Shown here piece by piece: positions 1-12,381 of a DNA stretch of 64,000 bases. Position 1 is the stretch's first letter, and each line of letters starts with the position of its first letter. A model generated the notes under the pieces. The model was given only the letters and a program-made list of their open reading frames with translations. It did not search any database and was not told where the DNA came from. This DNA is from Alopecurus myosuroides (Eukaryota; Streptophyta; Magnoliopsida; Poales; Poaceae), in assembly GCA_028641055.1 (NCBI GenBank), contig CM054062.1, forward strand, positions 143,076,682 through 143,140,681, read 5' to 3'. The position numbers and the translations under genes are program-made.

Positions 1-1919
1 TTCCAGCTGTTGCCCCTTCCATTTAAATTGCCTAACTCATCTACTCCATTGTTGCCATGCCAACTAACAACTAAATTGATGGTTAGCTAAACAACTTGAA
101 CCAATTCCTATTTCTCCAGACTCCGGTTCCGATTAAATTGCTTAAGTTGTTTTCCCCTGTTGCATCTTGCCATGCCATGCATATAAGATAGGATCATGCT
201 GGATCTTTTGCCGTAGAAGTAATTGTTGCATCCGGTGTTTTGTTCGAGGTTCATTGCTTCTTCCCGGATAGGACGTTGAGATGATGTGAGCAACGACAAG
301 TTCTGCTACCTTGCGGGATCTCATGCAAGTATACTCACTTGCTGCCAAATGGCTGCCTTTCATCACTTGTTACCGATACTTTCCGTTGTTCTGTTCTGCT
401 AGCCTTAGTAGTAGTTGTTTCTGTTACGAACCTATCACATGAATCCTTTAACCCTGATATTGCCTCACCTCCACACCTATAACCATTGCTTGTGCCCGTG
501 TCTTACTAGCATGCTTAGGTTGTTTTGCTCGAGTCTGTTACCCGTTACTTTCCGTTACTAGATTACTTTTATGTTCTGGGGGCTCGATGTTTAATCAATC
601 AATCATGCTAATGTTACTATTAATAATAATTTGATGATAAGGCACCGGCAGGAGGACCTTTGTGGTTTTGAGGCCTGCTAGTGTCGACCCTAATAGGAAA
701 AGGGTCTTGTCTACTGATCCATGATGAGCGCGATACCCGCATGTGGGAAGCGAGTATGGGCGCCCCCCTCAATTTGACTCGATTCGCATCTCGTCCAAAT
801 CGCCTCATTTAGTTCGTGTTTTCCATTTGCTGCATGCATGATCTTGCGAGCCCTTGGTACCCGGGTGGAACTTTCGTAGTCGGCATATAGGGGGACACGG
901 TCTTAGAGTGCTATGAGGGTCCCTTTTCTTCGGGGCTCGATTAGCCGTGCGCCCAAGGTTCTTTGGGCTTGATGCGAAGAAGAGTTGAATTGTGTAGAGT
1001 ACCTCGCTTGGTGGGGTGATCTCCCATCTGGCGGGTTATTCTTGCGTGTACGGCTAAATTGGTGCAACCCTGCAGGGATAATCTTCTCGAGAAGCCGTGT
1101 TTTCCGCGGTTATGGATTACTTGGTGAAAGTACTGGCTAACAAGTACTCAGGACAACTTAAACCTAATGATTAACAATCTTTCACCCAATGATTAACAAC
1201 TTGACTAGTAATAGGCTTATTGACACAATAATCTGAACCATCATTAATCCAACTGTGTGAGTTATCCTCGGATTGCTTCTTCGGATAAGGGGCGAGATCC
1301 AGGATGGGTTTGTTTGAAGTTATCTTTCAGTTGGTTACAATACTCGATCTTATCTTCTTTCTGTTAGCCGGAAGTTGTAGTATCCCTCTGTAGTTGGTTA
1401 GTGCAGCCCGCTGTCGCTTATGTGCAATAACCCCTTCTTTTCCGTTGATCCCAAAGTATTTGTATCTTGTGATGACTGGCTACGCCGGTATCTTGTGAGT
1501 ATGGTTTATCCACTTGCCAGTACTTAACCGTACTGACCCACGAATCTTTTTCGTGGCTGCATATTCAACATTGCAGTCAACAGGTTTGAAGTCTGACGAC
1601 GTTAGCTTGGGAATCCCTCCGGCTTGGCCTGGGCAGGGATTGGACGCTCTCGGTTATCTTCAGGACTCTTAGTCCAATTTGTATCTTGTCCGTAGACGGA
1701 CGATATGTTGTTTTCTTCCGCTGTTATTTGGATCTTTGTATTGTATCAGTTGTATCCCTGGCTCGTTTGAGTCATCTTGTATCTATCTGTTTCTGTTGTA
1801 ATTGTGGAAGATTCGTGAACTGTTGTAATGTTATCATAGGTGGCAACCTGGAATCGGTTATTATGCGGATTTGGCGGGAATGCTGAAATCTGCATAGTGC
1901 CCGATCTCGGGGCGTCACA
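1..1919 (+). mobile_element. 3' part of a Gypsy-type LTR (solo LTR or 3' LTR), 5' end outside window
   Basis: The segment has no plausible gene and ends in an LTR-type CA dinucleotide (GGGGCGTCACA, 1909-1919). The next bases are not a primer-binding site, so this is the end of a 3' LTR or a solo LTR rather than a 5' LTR. Its general character resembles the long U5/R portions of the Tekay-like LTR seen at 3326-7963, but I cannot align the two by eye. The start lies before the window, so the TG end and the left target duplication cannot be checked. Short open frames here look accidental. Confidence 0.6.
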
Positions 1920-3325
1920 AATTATCCATTTAGACCCACCCAAATCATAGTCCTGCAAGAGATCATTGACTAGAGTTAGGACCCGAGGAGGGTCCCCTCA
2001 TGTTAGCAAAAAGAGTCTTTGGAACCCAAATAGTATAGTCAATGAAACCTTCAACATGACCGACATATTTAGCTTTCACAACACCATAATAATCAACATA
2101 TAAGAAATGGTGTGGATTGTTAGTTCCCGCGGAAATGCTACGAGTAGTGTTGTCCCTCATGACACCACCACTAGAAGCAACGTTGTTGGCATGTGCGGGA
2201 ATGCTACGAGTAGTGTTGTCCCTAATGACAATACCACCCAAAGCAACATTGTTGGCCTTCTTCTTGATCTTCTTCTTATTGTTCTTCTTCTCGGCAACAT
2301 AGCCAAGACCTTGCTTGCCAACTTGTGGCCTTGGAGCACTTACTTGTTGTCTAGAAACAACCACTTGTTTGGATAGAGGCCACAACCTTCTCAACTTGAG
2401 GGCTCTTGCCTTGAGCCTTGCTAGCTCATCCTTCAACCTAGCATTTTCCTCAATAATATTTGCATGACCACAAGAAGAAGTAGATGTGCTAGGGGTGTTG
2501 AATTGATTAAGTTGAGTTTGAAGTTGTTCATGTGGCTCTTTGAGGGTAGAGTATTAACTCTCCAAGGCCTTGTGAGCCTTGGTGAGCTTTTCAAACTCCT
2601 CGTTTAGTTTATCATGACCAACCCCAAACTCAACCTTATCATTTTTAGCATTTTTATATTTAGCAATCGCAAGGTCACGTTCTTTAGTGATATTAGAGAC
2701 AAGTTTATTATGTGATTCTTCAATAGAATCAAGTTACTCTTCAAGAGAAACTCAACCATTATGCTCTTCCTCAAGAGTCATGGAGAGACATGCTATCTCA
2801 TCCACATCCCTTCTTTCAATCTCACCTTTCTTCTAAAGAGCTTCATGGGCCTCTCCCAATTGGCTCATGAGGTGATCAAAGTACTTCTTGGTTTATCCTT
2901 GCATGTTAGACATAAAATGTTCCAAAGAGACAATTTAATCTTCTACTCTAAGACTAGTATGGTTCACCAATTCATTTGGAGTCTTAGAGTTGGGAGAAGG
3001 TGATACCTCCGATTCCTTAGCCATGAAGCACTTGGCATTGGATTGAGGATGATTCTCATTGGGAATTCAAAGAGAGATGAAGATGATGGAGTTGTAGCAA
3101 TAGACGGAGAGGCAACTTCACTTGTGGTTTCTTCTTCGTGGTCACTCCCAGAATCGTACTCCTCTTGACCACTCGACAACTCCTCCACGAGCTCCCCACC
3201 AAGGCGGAATACGTCGTGCCTGACACATATCTCCATGGCTTGACACATATTTTTTATGTACATGAGAGACATATTACTACCTATGTACGAGACATATTCC
3301 TATCTTGATTTCTAAGAGACATATT
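1920..3325 (-). pseudogene. Decayed Copia (SIRE/Maximus-type) gag remnant
   Basis: Read on the minus strand, the segment holds scattered gag-like coding in several frames. The end nearest 1963 carries the motif WVPKTLFANMRGP, typical of the C-terminal part of SIRE/Maximus gag proteins, preceded by AKYVGH and by a lysine/asparagine-rich linker (KKNNKKKIKKK). Around 2750-3030 another frame reads a Ser/Pro-rich stretch followed by heptad-like sequence, and 3061-3272 is acidic (EEYDSGSDHEEE). Stops and frameshifts separate these pieces, so no protein is made. The relic is cut on the right by Gypsy element 1 inserted at 3326 and bounded on the left by the LTR ending at 1919. Family assignment rests on motif recognition alone. 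Confidence 0.6.
3321..3325. repeat. Left target-site duplication of Gypsy element 1 (ATATT)
   Basis: ATATT directly precedes the LTR start TGTCACACCCC and is repeated exactly at 13497-13501 after the 3' LTR end CTCTACA. A perfect 5 bp duplication shows that both outer ends of element 1 come from one insertion event, despite the internal deletion. Confidence 0.9.
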
Positions 3326-6300
3326 TGTCACACCCCAGTTTTAGCACACATGTATCACATGAGGAAATCAAATTTTTAGAGCCAACAAAAACTTTTATGG
3401 CCCTTGTGTAATCCATTATGATGTATTGAGCTATGACTATCTATGCAAGCAAGCATTTCTTTTTTCAACCCAATCACTTGTTTCTGATGTTTTTGATCAC
3501 TTATGATTTATTTCTATTCTTATAATCCTTGCTACCCTAACTCAAAACCCATGTGGCAATGTTGAAAACAACTTATATTTGAATATTGAAACAAGTGGAG
3601 TCAAAAAAACAAATTAACAAAAGTGAAAACAAAAAGTTTTTCTAATAAAACAAACTTTAAAAAACAAGTCAAGTAGGGGTTTTGCACCCTTGTTATTCAT
3701 ATGATAAGAATTCACATTTTGTGTTTTCAAAGCATGAAAATAATCTTGGATATATGAACTACATTTTGGATAACCTAGTTTGTTAAATGGAATCACAGAA
3801 ACAATATTTTGCTTGAAGCTTTTGTGCTAATAAATAAGGCAAAAAAGTGGAAATTTGGAAAAACAGTGAAAAATTCCAATTAGCACTTTTTCCACCTTGT
3901 TTTCACCAAGCACTTGAAATTCAATTTTAAATTCTTTTGCTGTTTTGAGAAGTACTAAAGTTGCTTAATAGAACCATGCTTGGAAAATAAAGTTTAGAGA
4001 ATATTTAAGGCCTGAAAACAAACCCAACATTCAGCTAATCCCTCTGAGTTTTCCAACACTTAGGAACATTCAGAAACCTGAAACTTAACTGAATTTTTCG
4101 TTTTCAGAACAGTGCAATCGAGCGATTTTCAAATGCTTATAACTTTTTACTCACTCAATATTTTTGTGCACGGTTTGGAGCTTCTAGAAGCTGAGTCCAC
4201 CCACTCCCTTTTCTCTGCCTTAGCCTGCAAGTGGGTTGACCAAGTTGAGAGAGAGAGAGAGGGATTCAAAGAAGTGAAAACGAGAGGGAGGGATGGGCAC
4301 CTGACAGCCTCATCACTATCCCGAGCCACAGTGGCGTTCATCCGTGTTTTCTTCGAGTTTTCACCGTGCAAGTGGGCGTTTGACCCCTCCCAGTGGCTTT
4401 GGAACCTCCCAAGGGCCAGGGTGGGCGACGTGGGTCGTGCCATAGCGTGCACGAGCTCGCCCGCGGGCGCACGGCCACACCCGAGCGTGCGCCATCACCG
4501 TCCCCTCTATATAAGCAGCCCCCGAGCCCCTACCCTAGTGCACCACACTCCCCACACCTCACTGTCACTCCCCACCCAGCTCATTGGCCCCGAGCTGCCC
4601 GCGATAGCTAGAATCGCCGGATTCTTGCCGCGGCCACCGCGACAGCACGAGGTGAAATACTCTCACCTCGGGCCACCGTAGCCCTCCATTCCACCCTAGA
4701 ACCACTCCACTACCTCCGTAGAACCAGCCCGACCGTTTCCGCGTCCTCTCGTTTGCAGAGACGCCGGAAACCTTGTCGGAGCCGCCGCGGAGCACGAGCA
4801 CGGCGCCGTCGACTGGAGCTGCCCCGTGCCGTCGCTGTTGTACCCCTGCACTGCATCGAGCTCACGCGACTCCTCCGACCACTTCCCTTTTCCCCGCAAC
4901 CCCCCTAGGTGAGCCCCGTTCGATTCTCGCCGCCGGTCTCTGTGCGCTCGCCGAAGAAAAAAATAGATGAGAGGGAGAGGGAGGAAGAACGGCCGTGCGC
5001 CGTAGATCTCCAGATCTACGGCCACGCTTGAAACGCGAACCGGTACGCCCGTTCCCGCGCGTTGCGGAAGCGAGGCGGGCCGCGCCACCGCGCGTTGACC
5101 AACCCACTGCCCTGTGTTTCTTTCCTTTTTGAAAATATCCAGAAAGTTGCTGTTTACTTTATTCAAAAATGAAAATGCTAAACTCAGCAATAAAATGTGT
5201 AAAAATTCTCAGATGTGCTTGAACAAAATCTTGAACGTTGGCAACAAACAGATCTGGTTTTGGATGAACAGGGAACAAATGATAAATCATGAACTGAGCA
5301 TTGTCTGTGAGAATGATTATGGCATAAATTTTGAATGGAATGTCTAAAATGAGCAAACTAAAATTCCTAGAGTAGATCTTGACTAGATCTACCATTAGGA
5401 CTTGACCTCACCCCAAGGTGAGCTACCATTTTTAAATGGTATGCATTTTGGTAAAACACCAGTAGCATGTTCTGTGAATTTTAGGATTTATTTTGTAGCA
5501 GTTTTTGATGTGAATCCAATTGGATCTGTTAGATATGAGATAGATATATGTATTACTAGATTTTTGTAAATTTTTGAGCTCTAGAATTAATTTGGCAACA
5601 GATCTAAAAAAATGCACTTTTCTGTTAGAAATAAAATGAATAGATTTGTTTTGTAAATAATTGTTTGCTAGTGCCAATCTGTTTTCTAGCATGTATAAAT
5701 GATATGTTGAGTGTTCTTAGGTAGTTTACTCACAGATATGTCATGTTAAAAGAATCCATGCAAGTTTAGGATCTGCTTGAACATTAAAATGAGCATGGTA
5801 GAAATCCCTAGTTTATTTCCATTTAAAATTTGTGATGGAATGTTTAGCTAGATTTTTTATCCTAGTTTGTAGAAGTATTTTTCACTTGGATCCAGTACCA
5901 TTTTCGTACTGGTTATTACATGTTTTCTTCTCTGTAAGTTTTCTTTTACTTCCTTTAGAGATGCATGCATAGGTTTAAATATTATTGCTAGTGGTAATGG
6001 TTGCACTAGAATAGCTAGTAGCATTTTGTACTATGAATTATTTTGCTTCCACAAGATGGACCAGAGGCATAATACCTCTAAAATGACATGGAAAACCTAG
6101 TGGAACACCCACTGTTTCCATCTCATTTGGTTGGAAAACAAACTAGTTCAACTATAGTAGTTGTGGTAGTAATAGTGAATATTATTATCGTTGATGCATG
6201 TTTGTGTGGAATTATTTTAGGAGCTTGTGTATTATTTTTGTGAGTGTTTTTGCTTGCTGTATGTTATGTTTGAGTCAAGATGTTGTTTGGTAAGGTTCTG

Positions 6301-7963
6301 ATAGGATGCTTTTCTTTCCTTTTACGATGATAGAAAACGACGAAGAAATAGTCGGGACGGGAGGATATTATTACCATACTTGTTGTGAGCAAGACCAAGA
6401 TCCCCAGTACCTCCAAGGTAAGCCATCCTTAAAGATTGCTGTTATATTCCTACTTATCATTATGCATGATCTACTTCTGAAGTTTTTCAAAAACTTGATT
6501 ACCAAACTATTTTATTGAGTGAATATTATTACTACTACAATATATATTATATAGCACTTGCCATTAGTCAACTTGGTGGTACCAAGCCCTTAGCCACCAT
6601 AAGGTATGAAAATACCGTCTAAGACAATAATCTTGAGTCCCTAAGTGGACCCTTTTAAAGATGTGCTTTTGCAAAACAGAAAATGTTCCATGAGAAGCCA
6701 CGGTGGAAAGGCGGGACCTTGTTCACCGGAGGAAAACGAGAAGGTGTTTTCAAATGTTTTTCAAAAGGCACATAACCTAGTCTTCGCTAGACAACCAAGA
6801 TGTACTGCCACTCTACCCCTATATGGGCATGGGGCCTATCTTGATGCTTGATCTTGTTAGTATGTGTCTCATTCCAAGATGCTATAGAGAGGATGATTCT
6901 CTGAACCGAAGTGTCGCCAGGAGGGAGGAACGGGACATACACAGTGAGGGATTAAGTTCTCCTCCGGAAGCGACAGCTGGGCCTCCTGACTAGGCAGGGA
7001 GGGACCTGATGCCGGGGAGACAACCCACCTGAAGGAATGAGAATATACTAGCTTGTGTCAGAGTGGACAGTTAGGATCAATTCTCTGGTGCTTGCATATC
7101 GCCGTGTCGATCCATGGGTGGTCCATGGCAGAGTTTTGGATCTAGTGGAATGTGTACCACCTCTGCAGAGTAAAACTTTTCAGAATAGCCGAGCCCTCGG
7201 ATATGGGCAATTGAAAGGCCATGTAGATAGTATTGTGCTGAGTTTTCAAAAGAGGTTTTCAAAACAGAAGTTTTGTACCTGAGAGGTACCGAAGAAATTT
7301 TGGACATGTTGTTCCAAGAAGTTTTGCAAAGAAAAACTTCCTTTTATAAAACAAGTTTATAAAACCTCTTGTACACGCGATATCTACAAGAGAAAGAAAA
7401 CTATATTATTTTCTTCTGAAGTATCTTCTTCAACAAAGATATAGATTAATATGACTGCATCTCTGATGTCATCTTACATGAACATCATTGGTAGTGAGCC
7501 CTATGTATGGCCTACCCATCCACCATATAAGCATGATGCATTTGTAAGTGTATAAAGGATGTCTTGCTGAGTACCTTCAAACGTACTCATATGGTTTCTC
7601 CCCTGGTATATACTTGCCAGACTTTGAGGAGGTACCGCCTGAAGAGGAATGCGAGGAAGGGTACTACTCTGACGACTACGCGAACTAGGCCCGGCCCCCG
7701 GTCAGCATCCTGTTGGTGAAAGCTTGACATGGGCTATCTACGTTTATCTTCCGCTGTTTAGTTGTTGTAAGCCTTTGTCTGTCCTGCGTGGCAGTAAATA
7801 AAGACTTGGTCATGTGACCATTGGCTTGTAAGACTGGTTTTATTCGTGTAATGGATATTGTATCTGTGTACCACTTTCGTATGTTGTTCACGACTGATCT
7901 TCCTGGGATCGTAAATGTATGCATATGAGGGGTTCTGAACCTTCCGGTTTTGGGGCCTCTACA
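3326..7963 (+). repeat. 5' LTR of element 1 (4.6 kb)
   Basis: Starts TGTCACACCCC and ends GGGCCTCTACA immediately before the PBS. The TATA box at 4508 places U3 at roughly 3326-4540, leaving about 3.4 kb of R/U5 transcribed before the PBS. The last 440 bp are matched by 13057-13496. Because the 3' LTR is truncated, I cannot rule out a later insertion inside this copy, though I saw no nested target duplication. Open frames around 4112-5190 occur on both strands of a GC-rich patch and are not convincing genes. Confidence 0.85.
4508..4514 (+). promoter_or_regulatory. LTR promoter TATA box (element 1)
   Basis: TATATAA sits in CCCCTCTATATAAGCAGCC and is followed by a C-rich stretch typical of plant initiation regions. 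Transcription of the element would start about 30 bp downstream. Confidence 0.65.
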
Positions 7964-7967
7964 AAGT

Positions 7968-7979
7968 TGGTATCAGAGC
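7968..7979 (+). other. Primer-binding site, initiator tRNA-Met
   Basis: TGGTATCAGAGC lies four bases after the LTR end and matches the complement of the 3' end of plant initiator tRNA-Met over 12 bases. It sets the 5' LTR/internal boundary. Confidence 0.92.
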
Positions 7980-8190
7980 TATCCTGACCCTAGGAGCCCT
8001 AAGTTAGCATGGACGTCAACTAGTACTATATATATATATAATAATATACTTAAGTGATTAAGCTTTAAAAGATTCTTACACCCATCTTCCCTATTTTCTC
8101 AAACTGTACTTACATTAAGTTACATCATGTTCGACTTTAAAATTTTGCACGCTTGGACACTAACTCAACTTTACTTAAAATTTTGTGTAG

Positions 8191-9065
8191 ATGGATGTCG
8201 TGTACACGGAGGCTTGCCAGTTAGGACTGGCCAGGGACATCCCTTTCCGCTTCGAGCGACGACTCGTAGCGATGACTGAGCTGCTTGACCGTCCCGTTCC
8301 CGAGCTTCGGGGAGGGGTGATCACTGGGTCCCCCATAGAGGGGGAATGGTTGGTGGAGTGTGTGATACGCCCTCCACTGACTACTCCTACGGCGGAGGCG
8401 TTCTTCTTCGCCACCGTTGAGCGCTCCTGGCAGGAGGGAGCGGTGCGCGTGATCCAGGAGGCCATAGCGCGCCTGGCTCACTTACGAGACTACCGTTTCA
8501 TAGGACTGCCTATGAGTTCCTCGGGAGGAGGGACGATACCGGCACACCTATGGCCGTGTCTCAGGACGTTGCGGGTCTTGGCGCACACCAGGACGACATG
8601 GAGATCCTGCTCTACCGCACCCAGTGTCGTCTCAGCGACATGGGTATCTTGCAGCGCACCACCGCCTCTGAGTGCCGTCTTCTCTGTACCCATCTGGGGA
8701 AGACGATACTCGATTTAGAGACCGTGACTGCGCGATTCCGTGCCTTGGAGAGGCAGTTACGGACCACCCGCCGGGCCCGTGACCGTCTCCACACCAAGGT
8801 GGGATCCCTTCAGGAGGCGAACGCAACCCTGCGTGACCGCCTGAAGACCGCCAGAGAGGAGCTGGCCACTCGAGACTCCACTCTCGAGGAATTAGAGGAG
8901 GAGAACTCCGAGCTCCGCAGGGAGAACGACGACCTCCTCGTTGACGACGACGTCCTGTCCGATGCAGAGGGCATGGACATGAGCGAGCAGAGCTTGCAGG
9001 AGGACGACGACTCCGTTGAGGAGGAGGACCCAGAGGAGCTCCTCTTCGACGTCGACATCACTTAG
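8191..9065 (+). pseudogene. Pre-gag reading frame, acidic coiled-coil protein, frameshifted
   Basis: A reading frame between PBS and gag. The first part, from ATG 8191 to about 8500, encodes a globular-looking stretch (RFERRLVAMTELLDRP, then FATVERSWQEGAVRVIQEA). Similarity of content suggests the protein continues in another frame from about 8500 to TAG 9063-9065. That part is a long predicted coiled coil (LERQLRTTRRARDRL, LREN-type heptads) ending in a very acidic tail rich in Asp/Glu. A single-base indel around 8460-8520 probably broke it. Extra frames upstream of gag occur in some grass Tekay-type elements, but no function is established that I can name. The coding strand matches gag-pol. 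I do not recognise a known enzyme or binding domain. Confidence 0.6.
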
Positions 9066-9408
9066 GCTAGTCGTAGTACCTCCTAGCTATGGAGTAGTTC
9101 TAGTTAGATGTACACCGACCCTATAAGGCGAATCCCCCCGATGTAGCTCTGAGGAGCGTAGTTGTGGTAGATGTCTGTTTGTGTTTTGTGCTATGTATGA
9201 ACCTGATGCTATTAGTATGATGTAGTCTGTGTGCTTTATGAGCTTGTTGAATCTTCTCAACCCTCAAAGAACGAACCATTAACCCAAATTAAATCAACCA
9301 TCATATTTCTCTGAAAATAAACAAAACACTTTTAAGTGGCTGAAACTTCAAACATCTTAACAACATTAAGTCTTGCTGCATAGTCTTACACCTGTCTCAA
9401 TAAACAGC

Positions 9409-12381
9409 ATGCCGCCGCGTCGGGAACCACCACCACCACCCCCGCCGCCAATGGAGGCATTGCTAGGACTTATGATGGAGGACCACCAGGCCGCTAGAGC
9501 CGAAAGTGCTGCCACAATTGCTGCCCTGCAGCAGTTGGCCGCTGCCAGCGCCAACCACAATAACAACCATGGCGATGACAACGGTAATGGCGGGCGATCG
9601 AAGCTGAAGGTGTTTCAGCAGACAAACCCTCCGCCGTTCACAAAGATTGTGGAACCACTTGACGCTGACGACTGGCTTCGCACCATCACCAACGATCTAA
9701 AGGTGGCAGGAGTCGATGAGAATGACAAGGTGCTCTTTGCTACCCATTTTCTTGCTGGGCCAGCAAGGACTTGGTGGGAGACCACCTGCGACACCGTCGC
9801 TCCTGACTATGTGTTCACCTGGGAGGACTTCTCTGCCCGTTTCTGCAAGTATCACATCCCTCAGGGGGTGATGAGCATCATGAAGGACAAGTTCCTGAAG
9901 CTGAAGCAGGGAGGAATGTCTGTGTCCAAATACTGGGAAGAGTTTACTCTATTAGCCCGGTATGCACCAGATGAGGTCAATACCGAAGCCAAGAAGAAGG
10001 AAAGATTCCTGAATGGGCTGCACAATGAGTTGCAGTGTACCCTCGTGGTCATTCCATTCGCAGATCTGGAGTCACTCGCGGATGCCGCGATGATGATGGA
10101 GCACAAGAGGCAGAACGTCTTTGGAAACAGGAAGAGGAAAATGCAGTTCCAAGGAGGATCAAGTGCACCCCAAAACCGCCCAACCCCATATACCAGGCCA
10201 CCACCCCACAGGGTGCCTACTTTTGCGCCAAGGAACCACCATAACAACCATAGCCACAACCACAACCACCACAACAGCCACAACAACCACCACCACAACA
10301 ACAACAACCGTGTGACCTACACACCCAAGCCTGGAGGCAGTGGAAATGGGAATGGGAATGGACATAAACCCAACCATGCTGCCAAGCCAAACCAGAACAC
10401 CAAACCCAGTGTCAACTATTTCACCTGTGGCAAGGATGGACACTATGCACGGGAGTGCCCAACCAAGGTCACTCCACCAGCTCAGAACAATGCTACCAAG
10501 ATGACACATGCCCCAGGGCCCAAGAGGCAGAATGTGACCAGAGGACACCTGAATCACGTCACTGCTGAGGAGGTTCAGGACACGTCAGAGATGGTGATGG
10601 GTACGTTTCCTGTCAACTCCGTACCTGCTGAAGTATTGTTTGATTCGGGTGCATCGCGTTCTTTTGTTACCATGCCATTTGTTGAAAAGAGTGGGATGAA
10701 ACCCTCCGTCATGCAAAACCCTATGTTAGTACAAATACCCGGAGCCAGCACAAAAACCAACCGTGTCTGCAAAGAAGTACCCGTGGACATACAAGGGAAG
10801 ACTTTTCATGCCAACCTCATAGTACTGGGATCCCAAGGGATAGAAGTAGTACTAGGCATGAATTGGATGACCAAGTATAGTGGTGTAATTGACTGCACCA
10901 GGAAGTCCATATCATTGACTGCCAGTGATGGGGAAAAAGTTGCCTTTGCCGCAACCAAGTCAAAGTCAGAGACCCACTGCCACACGGGTATAGCGACACC
11001 TGCACTTGAGGAAGTTCCGGTAGTATGTGAATACCCGTATGTGTTTCTTGATGAATTACCCGGTATGCCGCCTGATCGGGATATCGAGTTTGTGATTGAG
11101 TTGATACCCGGTACTGGACCCATAGCACAGAAACCTTACAGGATGAACCCAAAGGAGCTTGATGAGTTGAAGAAGCAGCTGGATGACATGTTAAGGAAAG
11201 GTCTGATTCGCCCTAGTGCATCACCATGGGGATCACCTGCCATTTTTGTGGACAAGCGGGACGGTTCCTCACATCTATGTGTGGATTACCGTAAGTTGAA
11301 TGATCTCACCATCAAGAACAAATACCCGCTGCCCAAAATTGAAGACCTGTTTGACCAGCTAAATGGGGCAAGAATCTTCTCAAAGATCGATCTTCGTACT
11401 GGTTATCATCAGTTGAAGGTTCGTGAGACTAATATTCCAAAGACCGCCTTCACCACACGTTACGGGTTGTATGAGTACACCGTGATGTCTTTTGGTCTAA
11501 CCAATGCCCCCGCCAACTTCATGAATCTTATGAATAAGGTTTTCATGGAGTGCTTGGACAAGTTTGTCGTGGTTTTCATTGACGACATTCTTATTTACTC
11601 CAAGAGTGAGGACGAACACGAAGAACATCTGAGAATTGTTCTCGGAATACTTCGACAGCATCAACTGTATGCTAAGTTCAGTAAATGCCAGTTTTGGTTG
11701 AAGGAAGTTGGATTTCTTAGGCATGTAGTATCCGGAGGTGGAATCTCTGTTGACCCTGCTCTGGTTCAGTCTGTCGCTAACCGGGCTGCCCCGACTAATC
11801 AGACTGAAGTCAAATCTTTTCTGGGATTAGCCGGATATTATCGTAAGTTTGTTCAAGGATTTTCCAGTATAGCCAGACCACTCACACAGTTGCTCAAGAA
11901 GGATAGCAAGTTCGTTTGGACGGACAAATGTGCCGAGAGTTTTCAAGAGCTGAAAAATCGATTGGTGACAGCCCCGGTACTCATTATGTCGGATGTCTCC
12001 AAGAGTTTCGATGTGTATTGTGATGCTTCTAAGCTTGGACTTGGGAGTGTTCTCATGCAAGAAGGAAAGGTCATCTCATTCATCTCACGCCAGTTGAGAC
12101 CTCATGAGATGAATTATCCTACTCATGACTTAGATCTTGTTGCTGTTGTGCATGCTCTCAAATCATGGCGACATTTCCTTATCGGAAAAAGGTGTGAAAT
12201 CTATACAGATCATAAGAGTTTGAAGTATATCTTCACACAGCGTGAACTCAATATGAGGCAACGCCGTTGGATAGAACTCATCAAAGACTATGATCTTAGT
12301 ATCCACTATCACCCTGGAAAGGCAAATGTTGTTGCAGACGCTCTTAGTCGAGAGCCGGTCTCTCTGAACTCCATGATCTAG
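9409..12381 (+). CDS. Gag-protease-reverse transcriptase-RNase H polyprotein (element 1), ended by in-frame TAG
   Basis: I chose ATG 9409, after which a proline run (residues 6-17) opens the protein; 990 codons follow. The gag domain covers about residues 65-230 ([20 protein letters not shown]), followed by a His/Asn-rich linker. The zinc knuckle near residue 345 reads [15 protein letters not shown], so its first Cys is replaced by Tyr. The protease active site FDSGA is at residue 411-415. The reverse transcriptase shows YRKLND, then FIDD at 11575-11586. RNase H starts at YCDAS (Asp at 12022); the usual catalytic Glu in the following helix reads Asp (HDLDLVAVV). The frame stops at TAG 12379-12381 while integrase coding continues in the same frame, so the stop is a nonsense change rather than a natural end. 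Confidence 0.88.
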   Translation: MPPRREPPPPPPPPMEALLGLMMEDHQAARAESAATIAALQQLAAASANHNNNHGDDNGNGGRSKLKVFQQTNPPPFTKIVEPLDADDWLRTITNDLKVAGVDENDKVLFATHFLAGPARTWWETTCDTVAPDYVFTWEDFSARFCKYHIPQGVMSIMKDKFLKLKQGGMSVSKYWEEFTLLARYAPDEVNTEAKKKERFLNGLHNELQCTLVVIPFADLESLADAAMMMEHKRQNVFGNRKRKMQFQGGSSAPQNRPTPYTRPPPHRVPTFAPRNHHNNHSHNHNHHNSHNNHHHNNNNRVTYTPKPGGSGNGNGNGHKPNHAAKPNQNTKPSVNYFTCGKDGHYARECPTKVTPPAQNNATKMTHAPGPKRQNVTRGHLNHVTAEEVQDTSEMVMGTFPVNSVPAEVLFDSGASRSFVTMPFVEKSGMKPSVMQNPMLVQIPGASTKTNRVCKEVPVDIQGKTFHANLIVLGSQGIEVVLGMNWMTKYSGVIDCTRKSISLTASDGEKVAFAATKSKSETHCHTGIATPALEEVPVVCEYPYVFLDELPGMPPDRDIEFVIELIPGTGPIAQKPYRMNPKELDELKKQLDDMLRKGLIRPSASPWGSPAIFVDKRDGSSHLCVDYRKLNDLTIKNKYPLPKIEDLFDQLNGARIFSKIDLRTGYHQLKVRETNIPKTAFTTRYGLYEYTVMSFGLTNAPANFMNLMNKVFMECLDKFVVVFIDDILIYSKSEDEHEEHLRIVLGILRQHQLYAKFSKCQFWLKEVGFLRHVVSGGGISVDPALVQSVANRAAPTNQTEVKSFLGLAGYYRKFVQGFSSIARPLTQLLKKDSKFVWTDKCAESFQELKNRLVTAPVLIMSDVSKSFDVYCDASKLGLGSVLMQEGKVISFISRQLRPHEMNYPTHDLDLVAVVHALKSWRHFLIGKRCEIYTDHKSLKYIFTQRELNMRQRRWIELIKDYDLSIHYHPGKANVVADALSREPVSLNSMI

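Noticed and set aside
4112..5190. Open frames of 160-190 residues on both strands
   Set aside because: They lie in a GC-rich part of the element 1 LTR across its TATA box and show no domain.
7968..7980. tRNA gene at PBS sites (also 17574, 52260, 61474)
   Set aside because: Only 12-18 bases match a tRNA 3' end; no cloverleaf or A/B boxes are present.
8020..8044. TA microsatellite after the element 1 PBS
   Set aside because: Simple TATATA run without further structure.
10159..10557. Minus-strand hydrophobic frame in element 1
   Set aside because: It is the reverse of the His/Asn-rich gag linker; CAC/AAC repeats read as Val/Val-Leu runs.
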